Assembly (NCBI RefSeq): GCF_005765165.1
Contig: NZ_VCIW01000002.1
Coordinates: 62,001-126,000, forward strand
From: Paenibacillus antri
GTDB lineage: Bacteria; Bacillota; Bacilli; Paenibacillales; YIM-B00363
Direction: 5' to 3'
Length of the DNA stretch: 64,000 bases
Below are positions 19,286 through 29,135 of this stretch, in pieces. How positions within the stretch are numbered: position 1 is the stretch's first letter; every line of letters begins with the position of its first letter. Below the pieces are notes generated by a model that saw only the letters and a program-made list of their open reading frames with translations, was not told the DNA's origin and ran no database searches. The translations under genes were made by a program, and so were the position numbers.

Positions 19286-20221
19286 GTGGATCAACCGATA
19301 ATGAACGAAGCCTCGGCCACTCGCGCGGATGAGACGGCGACGCCGACGACACGCGCCTCCTGGAGAGACTACTATAACTTGGCGAAACCGCGCATGATCA
19401 TGACCAATCTCATTACCGCGTTCGGCGGCTTCTGGGTCGCGTCGAAGTGGAGCATCGATTGGTTCGATCTGGCGTTCATGCTCATAGGCTCGGGGTTGAT
19501 CATGGGTTCGGGCTGCGTGTTCAACAACGTGCTCGACCGCGAACACGACCAGAAGATGGAGCGAACGAAGAAGCGCGCCATCCCGACGGGCAAGATTCCG
19601 CTGAGCGGAGCGATCGTTTACGGAACCGCGCTCGGCATCGCGGGGCTCGCGGCGCTGTATTTCCTCGTGAACCCGCTGACGGCGCTGCTCGGCATCGTCG
19701 GCCATATCGCCTACGTGATCATCTACACGTATTGGCTGAAGCCGACGTCGACGTGGAGCACTTCCGTAGGCGGCATCTCCGGGGCGGTTCCGCCGGTCAT
19801 CGGCTACTGCGCCGTGACGAACGCGGTCGATCTCGGCGCGATCTTGCTGTTCGGCTTGATGTTCTTCTGGCAGCCGCCGCACTTCTGGGCGCTCGGCATT
19901 CGCAAGCGCGACGAATACCAGAAGGCAGGGTATAAGGTGCTGCCGGTCGTGAAGGGCGTGCTGCGAACGAAGTGGCAGATGGTGCCTTACTTGATCGCGC
20001 TCTATCCGACGACGGTGCTGCTGTATACGCTGGATTACGTCGGGATCGTGTTCCTGATCGGCGGCTTGGCGCTGCTTACGATCTGGACATGGCAGTGTCT
20101 CAAGGGGTTCGCCGCGAAAGACGACAACAAGTGGTCGATGGGCGCTTTCAAGTATTCGCTTTACTATCTGGTGTTCGTGTTTCTGCTGATGGTCGCGGAC
20201 ACGCCGCATCTGCCGGCATAA
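19286..20221 (+). CDS. ctaB: Protoheme IX farnesyltransferase (heme O synthase)
   Basis: This UbiA-family membrane prenyltransferase of 311 residues adds a farnesyl group to heme B to give heme O for cytochrome oxidase. The Asp-rich motif N-x3-D-x6-K (NNVLDREHDQKMERTKKRAI region near residue 75) is intact and about nine membrane helices follow. GTG start with GGAGGACGG upstream. The SCO1-like assembly gene follows by 18 bases; ctaA lies about 18 kb away in this window. Confidence 0.95.
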   Translation: MDQPIMNEASATRADETATPTTRASWRDYYNLAKPRMIMTNLITAFGGFWVASKWSIDWFDLAFMLIGSGLIMGSGCVFNNVLDREHDQKMERTKKRAIPTGKIPLSGAIVYGTALGIAGLAALYFLVNPLTALLGIVGHIAYVIIYTYWLKPTSTWSTSVGGISGAVPPVIGYCAVTNAVDLGAILLFGLMFFWQPPHFWALGIRKRDEYQKAGYKVLPVVKGVLRTKWQMVPYLIALYPTTVLLYTLDYVGIVFLIGGLALLTIWTWQCLKGFAAKDDNKWSMGAFKYSLYYLVFVFLLMVADTPHLPA

Positions 20222-20239
20222 CGAGGAGGAACGGTTTAC

Positions 20240-20851
20240 GTGGGGGTTTGGCGCAAGCATTGGTATAAGGCGACGATGGTCGCCGTCTCGGTCGTGCTGC
20301 TAGCGGCGATCGGGTACGTGTATTTGGGCGGGGAGAAAGAGCCTCCGTTCCCGGTGCAGGGGCCGGCGTCGCCGTTCACCCTGAACGATACGACGGGGCA
20401 GCCGGTTACGATGGAGACGACGACCGGACAAGTCAAGCTGCTGTATTTCTTCTTCGGGAATTGCCCGGACGTCTGCCCGCCGACGAGCCATATGCTGTCG
20501 CGGGTGCAGGATCGATTGGTCGAGGAAGGCGTGTTCGGCTCGAAAGCGCAAATCTTCCAAGTGACGATCGACCCGGAACGGGATACGGTCGAGAACTTGA
20601 CGAAATACGCCTCGAACATGAACGCGGATCCGAACGGATGGAAGTTCCTTCGCGGGGAAGTCGAGGAGACGAAGTCGATCGCCGAGGATTACGGCATCTT
20701 CTACGAGCAGGATAAGGAATCCGGATTTTACATTCATTCGAACACCGTCATTATGATCGATCAGGACAACCAGATCCGCAAGCGGTATAACGCGGACGAT
20801 CTGGACGACGAGTTGATCGCCAAGGACATCATGAAGCTCATTAACAGTTGA
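20240..20851 (+). CDS. SCO1/SenC family cytochrome oxidase assembly protein
   Basis: The 203-residue protein has an N-terminal membrane anchor and a thioredoxin fold facing outward. The copper-binding CPDVC lies near residues 74-78 and the conserved distal histidine in YIHSNTVIM near residue 168. It would insert copper into the CuA site of oxidase subunit II. GTG start preceded by GGAGGAAC, cotranscribed with ctaB. Confidence 0.92.
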   Translation: MGVWRKHWYKATMVAVSVVLLAAIGYVYLGGEKEPPFPVQGPASPFTLNDTTGQPVTMETTTGQVKLLYFFFGNCPDVCPPTSHMLSRVQDRLVEEGVFGSKAQIFQVTIDPERDTVENLTKYASNMNADPNGWKFLRGEVEETKSIAEDYGIFYEQDKESGFYIHSNTVIMIDQDNQIRKRYNADDLDDELIAKDIMKLINS

Positions 20852-20869
20852 TTCGATTGACCCTTAACG

Positions 20870-21220
20870 TCAAGTAAGAAGGTCGGGCTCGGGATACACG
20901 ATGTATTCCTCGAGCCCGGCCTTTTCCAATTGTCGGATCAGATGCTCGTCAGGCGTTCCTTCCACCCCGGCGTACCCTGACTTCGTGTAGAGCTGCTCCG
21001 CGTCGGGGAACAGGTCTCGCAGCATGCCGCGAATACGCTTGCCGGAAGCGTCGTGATCCGTATAAATATATACCATCCGATCGCCGACCTTCTTGACGAG
21101 CTCCTGCAGCTTCTTCGATCCAGGCGTTCCGTAGGTACATAGGATCGGCACGTCGGGGGACAAGAGACGGGCGAGGCGGCTGCGGTCGTTCTTTCCTTCT
21201 ACGATGATCACGAAATCCAT
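20870..21220 (-). CDS. Toprim domain protein, RNase M5-like
   Basis: A 116-residue single-domain Toprim protein. IIVEGKNDRSRL holds the catalytic glutamate, and YTDHDASGKRIR holds the DxD-type metal site. It resembles the N-terminal half of RNase M5 (RnmV) but is shorter than that enzyme, so 5S rRNA maturation is only a possibility. Start ATG 21220 with GGGAGG upstream. Confidence 0.8.
   Translation of the reverse strand: MDFVIIVEGKNDRSRLARLLSPDVPILCTYGTPGSKKLQELVKKVGDRMVYIYTDHDASGKRIRGMLRDLFPDAEQLYTKSGYAGVEGTPDEHLIRQLEKAGLEEYIVYPEPDLLT
20879..20923. terminator. Long hairpin terminator overlapping the end of the Toprim gene
   Basis: AAGGTCGGGCTCG and CGAGCCCGGCCTT plus the inner GGATACA/TGTATTCC arms form a nearly uninterrupted stem followed by TTTTCC. 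It ends the ctaB-SCO1 transcript while encoding the C-terminus of the convergent gene. Confidence 0.7.
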
Positions 21221-21310
21221 GGTTCCCTCCCGGCGCATTCGACATCGTTCCAAGTCATGTACCATAAATTTATTGTATACATTCCCCGGGAAATGTCGAA
21301 TGATACGCGA

Positions 21311-22471
21311 TCACGTCTTCGCCGAAGCGGGGTTCGCCCGCTTGAACGGCGGAGGCAGCAGGGCGAGAGCGGTCATTAATACGACGAAGGCGACGTAATA
21401 CGGCGAGAGACGGTCGCGCACTTGTCCGGCGACGATCGGACCGAAAAACGCGCCGAGCGAGAAGGCGATCGATAGGACGGAGAAGACGCGGCCGTATTTG
21501 CTCGGGTCGGTCACGGACGCGAGCAGGGCCGCGATCGCCGGGAAGATGACGCCCTTCGCCATCCCGATCAGGAGAAGCGAGACGGGGAGCGGCACCGGCC
21601 ACCGCATCGCGAGACCGAAGAAGACGAAGGCGAGCGCCAACGCGCCGAACATCGTACGGTACAGCGGCGGCACGCGGTTGAAGAACACCATCGCGAGCGT
21701 GATGAGCGCGCCGACGCTGACGATCGAGAACAGCACGCCGGTCTCGACGACCGACGCGGCGGACTCGGATAAAAGCGGCAGCTCGAAGAAGAGAATGCCC
21801 TGCGAGCACGATAACGCCAGCGGCACGCCGTAGAACAGCCAAGGCAAGTTTCGGGCGCGTTCCGCGGGTCGGGAGACGTTGACGGCTTCTTCGACCTTCG
21901 GAGCGATGTCCTTCGACAACGCCGCCGGCGCTTCCTTCACGCCGAACGCCGCCAAGATCCCCGTTACGATGAGCCCCCAACCGAGCGCGACGAAGGCGGC
22001 CGTGAAGCCGACCTTCGCCACGAGCAGGGCGCCGGCGGCGGGGGAGACGACGGAGGCGAGCGTATGGACGAGGCCGTTGCCGGACATGAGCTTGCTCTGG
22101 TGGACACGATCTCTTGCCAGCTTCGCAAGAAGAGCGAGGCACGCCGGCGACAGGAACGCCAGCACGAAGCCGCTGACGGACCGAACGGCGAGCAGCTGCC
22201 ACGGGTCGGCGACATGGCCCTGGGCGATCAGGAGCGCTCCGGCGCCGATTAAGCTAAGGACGATGAACGGCTTGCTGCCGAACCGGTCGACGCTGTAGCC
22301 GGCCAGCAGGTTGCCCGGGAGATGCGTAAGCGAGTAGATGCCCATGATGAACCCGATGAACGACGGAGCGGCGCCGAGCGAAATCGCGTACGGCGTCAGC
22401 ATCGGGAATTGCGCATGCAGGTCGAAGAATGCGATGAAGATGAACAAGTACAGCCACATGACGGTCTTCAC
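21311..22471 (-). CDS. MFS transporter
   Basis: This 386-residue protein has 12 predicted membrane segments, the N-terminal LLAGYSVDRFGSKPFI loop typical of the major facilitator superfamily, and a charged loop between helices 6 and 7. The substrate cannot be told; drug or sugar efflux is possible. It stands alone. Confidence 0.88.
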   Translation of the reverse strand: MKTVMWLYLFIFIAFFDLHAQFPMLTPYAISLGAAPSFIGFIMGIYSLTHLPGNLLAGYSVDRFGSKPFIVLSLIGAGALLIAQGHVADPWQLLAVRSVSGFVLAFLSPACLALLAKLARDRVHQSKLMSGNGLVHTLASVVSPAAGALLVAKVGFTAAFVALGWGLIVTGILAAFGVKEAPAALSKDIAPKVEEAVNVSRPAERARNLPWLFYGVPLALSCSQGILFFELPLLSESAASVVETGVLFSIVSVGALITLAMVFFNRVPPLYRTMFGALALAFVFFGLAMRWPVPLPVSLLLIGMAKGVIFPAIAALLASVTDPSKYGRVFSVLSIAFSLGAFFGPIVAGQVRDRLSPYYVAFVVLMTALALLPPPFKRANPASAKT

Positions 22472-22624
22472 GGTTTCTTCCCTCCGTTGCGTCCGCTTGC
22501 CGGACGGTTTGTCTTTTTCCTACATGTATGGAATGCCGGGGCGCTCTAGACCAAAATGATGTATAATGTAACATACAATAATAACGAGGATGTCCGATGG
22601 GGACGAAAAGCGGGAGGAAGCGGA

Positions 22625-23047
22625 ATGCCGGAGCAATGGTTGTCGTTCGTTCAAGAAAAATGGTGGGTCATTCTGGCGGCGGTCGTGGCGCTCTTGATCG
22701 TCGTAAGCGTCGTGAAGACGGTGTTGAAGTGGGTGCTCGTGTTGGCGATCGTCGCCGGGGTGCTCGTCTACGGCGCGAATTATAAAGAAGAGCTCACCGC
22801 GATGAGCGGCCAGATGCTCGAGGAAGCGAAGGTTCAGGCGTTCCAGGCGCTCGTGTCGGGCGCGTTCGACGCGCAGTACGAATCGAACGCCGACGGCACG
22901 TACGCCGTGTATACGGAGTCGGTCCGCGTGGAAGGCGCGGAAGGCTCGAACGAAGTAATCGTCTACTGGAAGGGCGTGAAGATCGGCACGTTCGAGATCG
23001 ACGCGACGATCGAGGCGTTCCTGAACGAGGCGAAGCAGAAGCAATAA
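22625..23047 (+). CDS. Hypothetical membrane-anchored protein
   Basis: The 140-residue product starts at ATG 22625 behind GGGAGG. It has two hydrophobic segments in the first 60 residues (WWVILAAVVALLIVVSVV and WVLVLAIVAGVLVYG) and then a soluble domain with acidic character. I do not recognise the family. It precedes the PBP gene by 43 bases and may be in the same operon. Confidence 0.75.
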   Translation: MPEQWLSFVQEKWWVILAAVVALLIVVSVVKTVLKWVLVLAIVAGVLVYGANYKEELTAMSGQMLEEAKVQAFQALVSGAFDAQYESNADGTYAVYTESVRVEGAEGSNEVIVYWKGVKIGTFEIDATIEAFLNEAKQKQ

Positions 23048-23090
23048 TCGCGGCGTCCGCGTCCGCAGGTTTCGAGGAAAGGAGATTCGC

Positions 23091-25223
23091 ATGAATCGGT
23101 TTACTACGCTCGACGACGATCCGCAGAAGAACGAGATCGCCAAGCGGCGTCATTTTACGTTTCGGATCAACGTGTTTTTCTTCGCCGTCTTCTTGTTGTT
23201 TTCCGTACTTATCGTAAGACTCGCGTTCATCCAATTCGTCGAAGGCAAGACGCTGTCCGCGCAGGAGTCGGAACGGACGACGCGGACCGTGCTCATCCCG
23301 CCGATCCGCGGCAATATTTACGACCGCAACGGTTATCCGATCGCGTATTCGACCTCGACGCAATCGGTGTATTACCGCATGGAGCCGGGGAAGAAGCTCG
23401 AAGACCATCAGGCGCTCGCGCTGGCGCTGACCGACTTGTTCCGGCGGTACGGCGATTACCCGGACGGGCCGCCGAAGGTCGAGGACGTGTTCGAAGCGAT
23501 GGACGTCGGGTACGATTGGTCCGGCGAGCGGAAGACGATGTTCAATACGATGTTCGAGCCGAGACGGGTGAAGTCCGGTCTGACGAAAGAGGAAATCGCC
23601 TACCTGATGGCGCATCCCGAGCAATTCCCCGGCATCGAGGTGACCGAGGAGAGCGTGCGACATTACGATTCGAACACGATCGCTTCGCAGCTGATCGGAT
23701 ATTTGAAGCCCTTCTCCAGCTCGAACAATCAGAAGGCGCAATATCTCGACTACTACAAAGACCCGGAGAACACCAAGGATTACTTGCGCATGGAACAGGT
23801 CGGCTTCGACGGGTTAGAGTTTCTATATCAGGAGACGCTGCGCGGCAAGAGCGGCGCCCGCAATTACCCGGTCAACAGTCTCGATCAGATCGTCGGGCCC
23901 GTAACGACGATCCCGCCGACGAAGGGGAATTTCCTGTATTTGACGTTGGACAAAGACGTGCAGCTGATCGCGGAGCAATCGATCCTGGATCAGCTCGAGC
24001 ATATGCAGAAATCGACCGAGAAGTACCCGTCCATGGGCAAGAACGCGCTCGCCGGGTATGCGGTGGCGATGGAGGTCGACACCGGCAACGTGGTGGCGAT
24101 GGCGTCGATGCCGGACTACGACTCCAACGTATGGTCGGGGTCGACGATGCCGCTGTCGGTATATCAAGCGATCGAACCGTTCTATCAGAACGGGACGATC
24201 AAGACGGTGTATCCGGATGTGCCGGAAGGGAAAAACCGGGCCCGCTACCCGTCGTCGATCGTGCCGCTCGGCTCGACGCTGAAGCCGCTCACCGTGTTGA
24301 TCGGGTTGAACGAGGGGTTCTATTCGTCGACGGATCGGTATACCGACACGGGGCGCTTTTACTACGGGAGGAACGATTCGGCGTCGATCGGAAACTCGGA
24401 GGGCCACTCGTACGGCAAGATCACGCCGTCGGAAGCGATTCGCGTGTCTTCGAATACGTTCATGGCGGCGATGGTCGGCGAGAAGCTGTACGAGAAATAC
24501 GGCGGGGAGAACGGCGGACCCATCGACGTATGGGACGACTATATGAAGAAGTTCGGGCTCGGCGTCCCGACCGGCAGCGGCCTGCCGATGGAAACCGCGG
24601 GCGTGCTCGACTACAACAGCAAGGACACGCGCGGCAGCGTACAGAACGCCATGGTCATGGCGTCGTTCGGTCAGCAGGGCCGGTATACGACGTTGCAGCT
24701 GGCGCAGTATACGGCCATGCTGGCGAACCGAGGCAAGCGGATGAAGCCGAATTTCGTCGACAAGATCACCGACTTCGAAGGCCAGATCGTCGAGACGATC
24801 GAACCGGTCGTCTTGAACGAGGAGACGTTCGATTCGAAGCATTGGGACGTCGTGCATAACGGCATGAAGTCGGTTACGAAGAGCAATTCGTTGTCGCAAT
24901 GGTTCGGGCGTCTCCCGTTCGAGGTGTCGTCGAAGACGGGTACGTCGCAGCAGGATACCGCGGCGGGCAAGATCGAGAATTCGGTATTCATCGCGTTCGC
25001 GCCCGCGGACGATCCGAAGCTCGCGGTCGCGGTCGTCGTGCCGTGGGGCGGCTACGGCGCATGGGGCGCCGCGCCGATCGCGGCGAAAATCTTCGAGGCG
25101 TACCACGAATACGTCGGCTTCGACGGCAAGCCGGCGGGTCCGATGTCTACGCCGCCGGCCGATGCGGAGACGCCGCCGGCGGACGATTCGACCGAGCGGG
25201 ACGTAACGCCGCCGACGGAGTAA
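23091..25223 (+). CDS. Class B penicillin-binding protein (peptidoglycan transpeptidase)
   Basis: The 710-residue protein has an N-terminal membrane anchor at about 22-45, a PBP dimerisation domain (PPIRGNIYDRNG near 75) and a transpeptidase domain with all three catalytic motifs: S-x-x-K as STLK near 395, SSN near 453 and KTG near 615. The C-terminus is a Pro/Glu/Asp tail. It crosslinks peptidoglycan stems outside the membrane; whether it serves elongation, division or sporulation cannot be decided here. Confidence 0.93.
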   Translation: MNRFTTLDDDPQKNEIAKRRHFTFRINVFFFAVFLLFSVLIVRLAFIQFVEGKTLSAQESERTTRTVLIPPIRGNIYDRNGYPIAYSTSTQSVYYRMEPGKKLEDHQALALALTDLFRRYGDYPDGPPKVEDVFEAMDVGYDWSGERKTMFNTMFEPRRVKSGLTKEEIAYLMAHPEQFPGIEVTEESVRHYDSNTIASQLIGYLKPFSSSNNQKAQYLDYYKDPENTKDYLRMEQVGFDGLEFLYQETLRGKSGARNYPVNSLDQIVGPVTTIPPTKGNFLYLTLDKDVQLIAEQSILDQLEHMQKSTEKYPSMGKNALAGYAVAMEVDTGNVVAMASMPDYDSNVWSGSTMPLSVYQAIEPFYQNGTIKTVYPDVPEGKNRARYPSSIVPLGSTLKPLTVLIGLNEGFYSSTDRYTDTGRFYYGRNDSASIGNSEGHSYGKITPSEAIRVSSNTFMAAMVGEKLYEKYGGENGGPIDVWDDYMKKFGLGVPTGSGLPMETAGVLDYNSKDTRGSVQNAMVMASFGQQGRYTTLQLAQYTAMLANRGKRMKPNFVDKITDFEGQIVETIEPVVLNEETFDSKHWDVVHNGMKSVTKSNSLSQWFGRLPFEVSSKTGTSQQDTAAGKIENSVFIAFAPADDPKLAVAVVVPWGGYGAWGAAPIAAKIFEAYHEYVGFDGKPAGPMSTPPADAETPPADDSTERDVTPPTE

Positions 25224-25254
25224 CCGGAACCGTATAGGGAACAGCAAGCGAGCG

Positions 25255-25294
25255 AACCGCTCTCGGCCAATCGGCCGAGGGCGGTTTTTTTTTT
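25255..25294 (+). terminator. Rho-independent terminator after the PBP gene
   Basis: AACCGCTCTCGGCC pairs with GGCCGAGGGCGGTT, followed by a run of T residues. Confidence 0.92.
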
Positions 25295-25335
25295 GCGCGG
25301 CGCGATCGGCGGGCGGACGGACATCGCAAATTAAA

Positions 25336-25367
25336 TGTTGCACATGTGCAACACATTTGTGTATTAT
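25336..25367 (+). promoter_or_regulatory. Promoter with overlapping palindromic metalloregulator operator (troA)
   Basis: TGTTGCACATGTGCAACA at 25336-25353 is a perfect 18-bp palindrome. It contains the -35 box TTGCAC (25338-25343), and TATTAT (25362-25367) lies 18 bases downstream. Binding of a dimeric repressor, most likely of the MntR/TroR (DtxR) type given the Mn/Zn importer that follows, would block the promoter. Confidence 0.75.
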
Positions 25368-25467
25368 AAATAAAAAGTAATAAGTACAACACTTATAGAC
25401 ATATAAAACAATTAGGGATGCAAACAACATAAGTGGTACGACCCACAAACGATGAGGAGTGGAAACA

Positions 25468-26439
25468 ATGAGAAGCAAGCGGAGAGAAGCGGGGACGAAC
25501 ATGTTACGGGCAGCGATGACGGGAGCGATCGCCGCCGCGATCGCCGTCGCGTTGGCGGGATGCGGAGCGGCCCCATCGAATTCCGGCGAAGGGGAAGGGC
25601 CGGTTCGGGTGACGACGACGATCGGGCAAATTACCGACATCGTTACGAATATCGGCGGCGAGCGCGTCGAAGTGGCCGGCATCATGCCGTCCGGCGTCGA
25701 CCCTCACCTGTATAAGGCGACGCAAGGGGACATCGCGAAGTTCGAGGATGCGGATATCGTTTTCTATAACGGTCTGCACTTGGAAGGGAAGATGACGGAA
25801 GTGTTCGAGGAGATGGCCGAACACAAGCCTACGATCGCGGTCGGCGAATCCATCGATCCGGCGTCGCTCATCGAAGTCGCGAACGCGGACGGGACGCAGG
25901 TGTACGATCCGCATATTTGGTTCGACGTGAAGCTCTGGATGCAGGCGGCGGAGACGGTCCAGCGCGAGTTGGCGAAGCTCGATCCGGACAACGCCGGGAC
26001 GTACGAGGCGAATGCGAAAGCGTATCTGGCCGAGCTGGAGGCGCTGGACGCGTACGCAAGGGAGCGGATCGCGACGATCCCTGAAGGGCAGCGCGTGTTG
26101 GTGACGGCGCACGACGCGTTCGGGTACTTCGGCAAAGCGTACGACATCGAGGTTCGCGGCTTGCAAGGCATCAGCACCGCTTCGGAAGCCGGCAGCAAGG
26201 ACGTGACGGATCTCCGGGACTTCCTGGTGGAACGGAAAATCAAAGCCGTCTTCGTGGAAACGAGCGTATCGAACCGATCCATTACGGCCGTCATCGAAGG
26301 CGCGAAGAAGCTCGGACACGACTTGAAGGAAGGCGGGACGTTGTACTCCGACGCCATGGGCGAGGAAGGCACGCCGGAGGGGACGTACGTCGGCATGGTT
26401 CGCCATAACGTCGATACGATCGTTAACGCGCTACAATAA
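25468..26439 (+). CDS. troA: Mn/Zn-binding lipoprotein of an ABC importer, TroA-like
   Basis: A cluster A-I binding protein of 323 residues with signal peptide and lipobox LAGC. The metal ligands are visible as His in DPHLY (about 79), His in DPHIWFD (about 149), His in TAHDAFGYF (about 214) and Asp in YSDAMG (about 294). This HHHD set and the [12 protein letters not shown] and EGTYVGMV stretches match TroA more than PsaA/MntC. Start ATG 25468 lies 10 bases after AGGAG; the GTG at 25459 is too close to that site. First gene of a four-gene operon. Confidence 0.93.
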   Translation: MRSKRREAGTNMLRAAMTGAIAAAIAVALAGCGAAPSNSGEGEGPVRVTTTIGQITDIVTNIGGERVEVAGIMPSGVDPHLYKATQGDIAKFEDADIVFYNGLHLEGKMTEVFEEMAEHKPTIAVGESIDPASLIEVANADGTQVYDPHIWFDVKLWMQAAETVQRELAKLDPDNAGTYEANAKAYLAELEALDAYARERIATIPEGQRVLVTAHDAFGYFGKAYDIEVRGLQGISTASEAGSKDVTDLRDFLVERKIKAVFVETSVSNRSITAVIEGAKKLGHDLKEGGTLYSDAMGEEGTPEGTYVGMVRHNVDTIVNALQ

Positions 26440-26452
26440 GGAGGAAAGCGGC

Positions 26453-27232
26453 ATGAGCGCAAGGACAAACGCACAAGTTCCGTTAGAAGTGAAAGATCTC
26501 ACGATCGCTTATCAGAAAAAGCCGGTCGTCGAGAACGTCTCGTTTTCGATCCCGGAAGGGAAGCTGATCGGCATCGTGGGGCCGAACGGCGCAGGCAAGT
26601 CGACGCTGATTAAATCGATCCTCGGGCTTCATCCGAGCGCGGCCGGCGAAGTGCGCATTTACGGCAAGCCGTACAAGGAGCAGCGCAAGCTCGTCGGCTA
26701 CGTGCCGCAGCGCGAATCGGTCGATTGGGATTTCCCGACGAACGCCCTCGACGTCGTGACGATGGGGACGTACGGCCGGCTCGGGTGGTTCCAGCGCCCG
26801 GGCGCCAGCGAACGGGCGGCGGCGATGGACGCGCTCGCGAAGGTCGGGATGGCCGGGTTCGCCGATCGGCAAATCAGTCAATTGTCCGGCGGACAGCAGC
26901 AGCGGATCTTCCTCGCTCGGGCGCTCGCGCAGGACGCGAAGCTGTATTTCATGGATGAACCGTTCGTAGGGGTCGATGCGGCGACGGAGAAGGCGATCGT
27001 CGCGCTGTTGACGGCGTTGAAGCAGGAAGGCAAGACGGTGCTGGTCGTCCACCACGATCTGTCGACGGTGGCGGAGTATTTCGATTGGGTCATGCTGCTG
27101 AACAAGACGCTGATCGACATCGGTCCGACGGAGGACGTGTTCACGGCGGAAAAGCTGCAGCATACGTACGGAGGCAAACTGGCGATCTTGGGCGGGGATC
27201 GTTCCTCGCCGTTCTTGGTCGGAACGAGGTGA
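26453..27232 (+). CDS. troB: Metal ABC transporter ATPase, TroB-like
   Basis: The 259-residue ATPase has Walker [10 protein letters not shown] near residue 42, the signature LSGGQQQR near 143 and Walker B LYFMDEP near 163. It energises the Mn/Zn importer. It lies 13 bases after the binding protein gene and 7 bases before the first permease. Confidence 0.95.
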   Translation: MSARTNAQVPLEVKDLTIAYQKKPVVENVSFSIPEGKLIGIVGPNGAGKSTLIKSILGLHPSAAGEVRIYGKPYKEQRKLVGYVPQRESVDWDFPTNALDVVTMGTYGRLGWFQRPGASERAAAMDALAKVGMAGFADRQISQLSGGQQQRIFLARALAQDAKLYFMDEPFVGVDAATEKAIVALLTALKQEGKTVLVVHHDLSTVAEYFDWVMLLNKTLIDIGPTEDVFTAEKLQHTYGGKLAILGGDRSSPFLVGTR

Positions 27233-27239
27233 GCGGGCG

Positions 27240-28175
27240 ATGAACGTTCTTGAACTGGCGATGGATCCGAACATCCGCTGGATTTTACTCGCGACGATGC
27301 TGCTCGGCGTCAGCAGCGGCGTGCTCGGCAGCTTCGCGTACTTACGCAAGCAAAGCCTGATGGGCGACGCGCTGTCCCATGCGGCGCTGCCGGGCGTCTG
27401 CATCGCGTTCATGCTGACCGGGATCAAGTCGCTTTGGTTTTTCATGATCGGCGCGGCGATCGCGGGGGCGATCGCGACGTTCGGCATCGGCTTCATCACT
27501 AGGCACAGCCGCATCAAGCAGGATGCCGCGCTCGCGATCGTCCTCTCCGCGTTCTTCGGCCTCGGCATTATGCTCTTGACGAGAATTCAACAATCGGGCA
27601 GCGGCAGTCAAGCGGGGCTCGATAAGTTCCTGTTCGGGCAGGCGGCCGCGATGATTCAATCCGACGTGTATACGATGACGGCGCTCGCCCTGGTGTTGAT
27701 CGCGGCCTGCGCCTTGTTCTTCAAGCACTTCAAGCTGATCAGCTTCGACGCGGGCTTCGCGCGAATGATCGGGTATCCGACGGCCGCGTTGGAGCAATTC
27801 CTTATGCTGCTGCTCGTCGTAGCGGTCGTCGTCGGCATCCAGGCGGTGGGCGTCGTCTTGATGGCGGCGATGCTCATTACGCCGGCGGTGGCGGCGCGCT
27901 ATTGGACCGACCGCCTCGGCGTCATGGTCGTGCTCGCCGGCGTCTTCGGCGCCGCGAGCGGCGTGCTGGGCACGCTCGTCAGCACGGTCGCGAACCAGCT
28001 GCCGACGGGACCGCTCGCCGTGCTTGCGGCGACGGCGATCTTCGTCCTGTCGGTGCTGTTCGCGCCGCGGCGCGGGCTCGTCGCGAAGCGGCTGCAGCGA
28101 GCGCGGGTAAGGCGCGACGTCCGGCGGGATCAAGCGAGCCGCGTCGGAGCGCCGGAGAAAGGGGTGTCCGTATGA
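27240..28175 (+). CDS. troC: Metal ABC transporter permease, TroC-like
   Basis: An ABC-3 family permease of 311 residues with about eight membrane helices. Family stretches LMGDALSHAALPGV and VVGIQAVGVVLMAAMLITPAVAA are present, and a basic cytoplasmic tail follows. Its stop overlaps the start of the second permease as ATGA, showing tight coupling. Confidence 0.94.
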   Translation: MNVLELAMDPNIRWILLATMLLGVSSGVLGSFAYLRKQSLMGDALSHAALPGVCIAFMLTGIKSLWFFMIGAAIAGAIATFGIGFITRHSRIKQDAALAIVLSAFFGLGIMLLTRIQQSGSGSQAGLDKFLFGQAAAMIQSDVYTMTALALVLIAACALFFKHFKLISFDAGFARMIGYPTAALEQFLMLLLVVAVVVGIQAVGVVLMAAMLITPAVAARYWTDRLGVMVVLAGVFGAASGVLGTLVSTVANQLPTGPLAVLAATAIFVLSVLFAPRRGLVAKRLQRARVRRDVRRDQASRVGAPEKGVSV

Positions 28176-29056
28176 GCTCGAACGAAATGGTCATCCTCGC
28201 CACGGGCATTCTCGTCGCCGTCTCGTGCGCGATCGTCGGGTCGTTCCTTATGCTGCGCAAGATGGCGATGATCGGCGACGCGATCTCGCACGCGGTGCTG
28301 CCGGGCATCGTCGTCGCCTTCCTGATGAGCGGTTCGCGAGATTCGCTCTGGATGCTTCTGGCCGCTACGGCCGTCGGATTGCTGGCGGTGTTCCTCATTC
28401 AATGGTTCCACCGGCAAGGCGTCCAATCCGACGCGTCGATCGGCGTCATCTTCACCGCGATGTTTTCGATCGGCGTCGTGTTGGTCAGCTTGTACGCCGA
28501 TCAAGTGGACCTCGACCTCGATTGCGTCTTGTTCGGCGAAATCAATTACGTGCCTTGGACGAAGCTGGAGCTGTTCGGCGTCGATATCGGCCCGAAGTCG
28601 CTCTGGGCGCTCGGCCTCGCGCTGCTCCTGATCGTCGGCTGCATCGGAGCGTTCTACAAGCAATTCAAGCTGTGCGCCTTCGATCCGTTCATGGCGGCGG
28701 CGGTCGGCATTCCGGCGGCGCTGTTCCATTACGCGCTGATGGGCCTCGTCAGCGTGACGACGGTCGCCTCCTTCGAGAGCGTCGGCGCGATTCTCGTGCT
28801 CGGCATGATCGTCATCCCGCCGGCCAGCGCGTACCTGATGACGGAGAAGCTGTCGACGATGATTTTCTATGCGATTCTGTACGGCGTCGCCAGCGTCCTG
28901 CTCGGCTATTCCGTGGCCGCGTGGCTCGAGTCGTCCATCACCGGCACGATGGTGGCCGTCGCCGGCGTATTGTTCGTCTTGACGCTGCTGCTGTCGCCGA
29001 CTCACGGACTGCTTTGGAAAACGAGACGCACGAAGCGGGCGACCGGCGCCGCGTAA
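28172..29056 (+). CDS. troD: Metal ABC transporter permease, TroD-like
   Basis: The second ABC-3 permease, 294 residues, starts at ATG 28172 behind AAAGGGGTG. It has the paired signatures MIGDAISHAVLPGI and FESVGAILVLGMIVIPPASA. It pairs with TroC as a heterodimeric channel. A strong terminator closes the operon 15 bases after its stop. Confidence 0.94.
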   Translation: MSSNEMVILATGILVAVSCAIVGSFLMLRKMAMIGDAISHAVLPGIVVAFLMSGSRDSLWMLLAATAVGLLAVFLIQWFHRQGVQSDASIGVIFTAMFSIGVVLVSLYADQVDLDLDCVLFGEINYVPWTKLELFGVDIGPKSLWALGLALLLIVGCIGAFYKQFKLCAFDPFMAAAVGIPAALFHYALMGLVSVTTVASFESVGAILVLGMIVIPPASAYLMTEKLSTMIFYAILYGVASVLLGYSVAAWLESSITGTMVAVAGVLFVLTLLLSPTHGLLWKTRRTKRATGAA

Positions 29057-29071
29057 CTTGCCGCAAACCGA

Positions 29072-29121
29072 ACAGGGCTGCTTCGGAAAGTCGATCGCGA
29101 CTTTCGAAGCAGCCCTGTTTA
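29072..29121. terminator. Strong bidirectional terminator after troABCD
   Basis: The arms at 29072-29093 and 29098-29118 pair over about 21 bp with one bulged G around a four-base loop; T-rich sequence follows on the plus strand. It also separates the convergent kinase gene. Confidence 0.85.
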
Positions 29122-29135
29122 TGCGGAAATCGCGA

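Noticed and set aside
23823-25685. Open frame of 620 codons antisense to the PBP gene
   Set aside because: Shadow of the PBP and troA genes with no ribosome binding site or domain.
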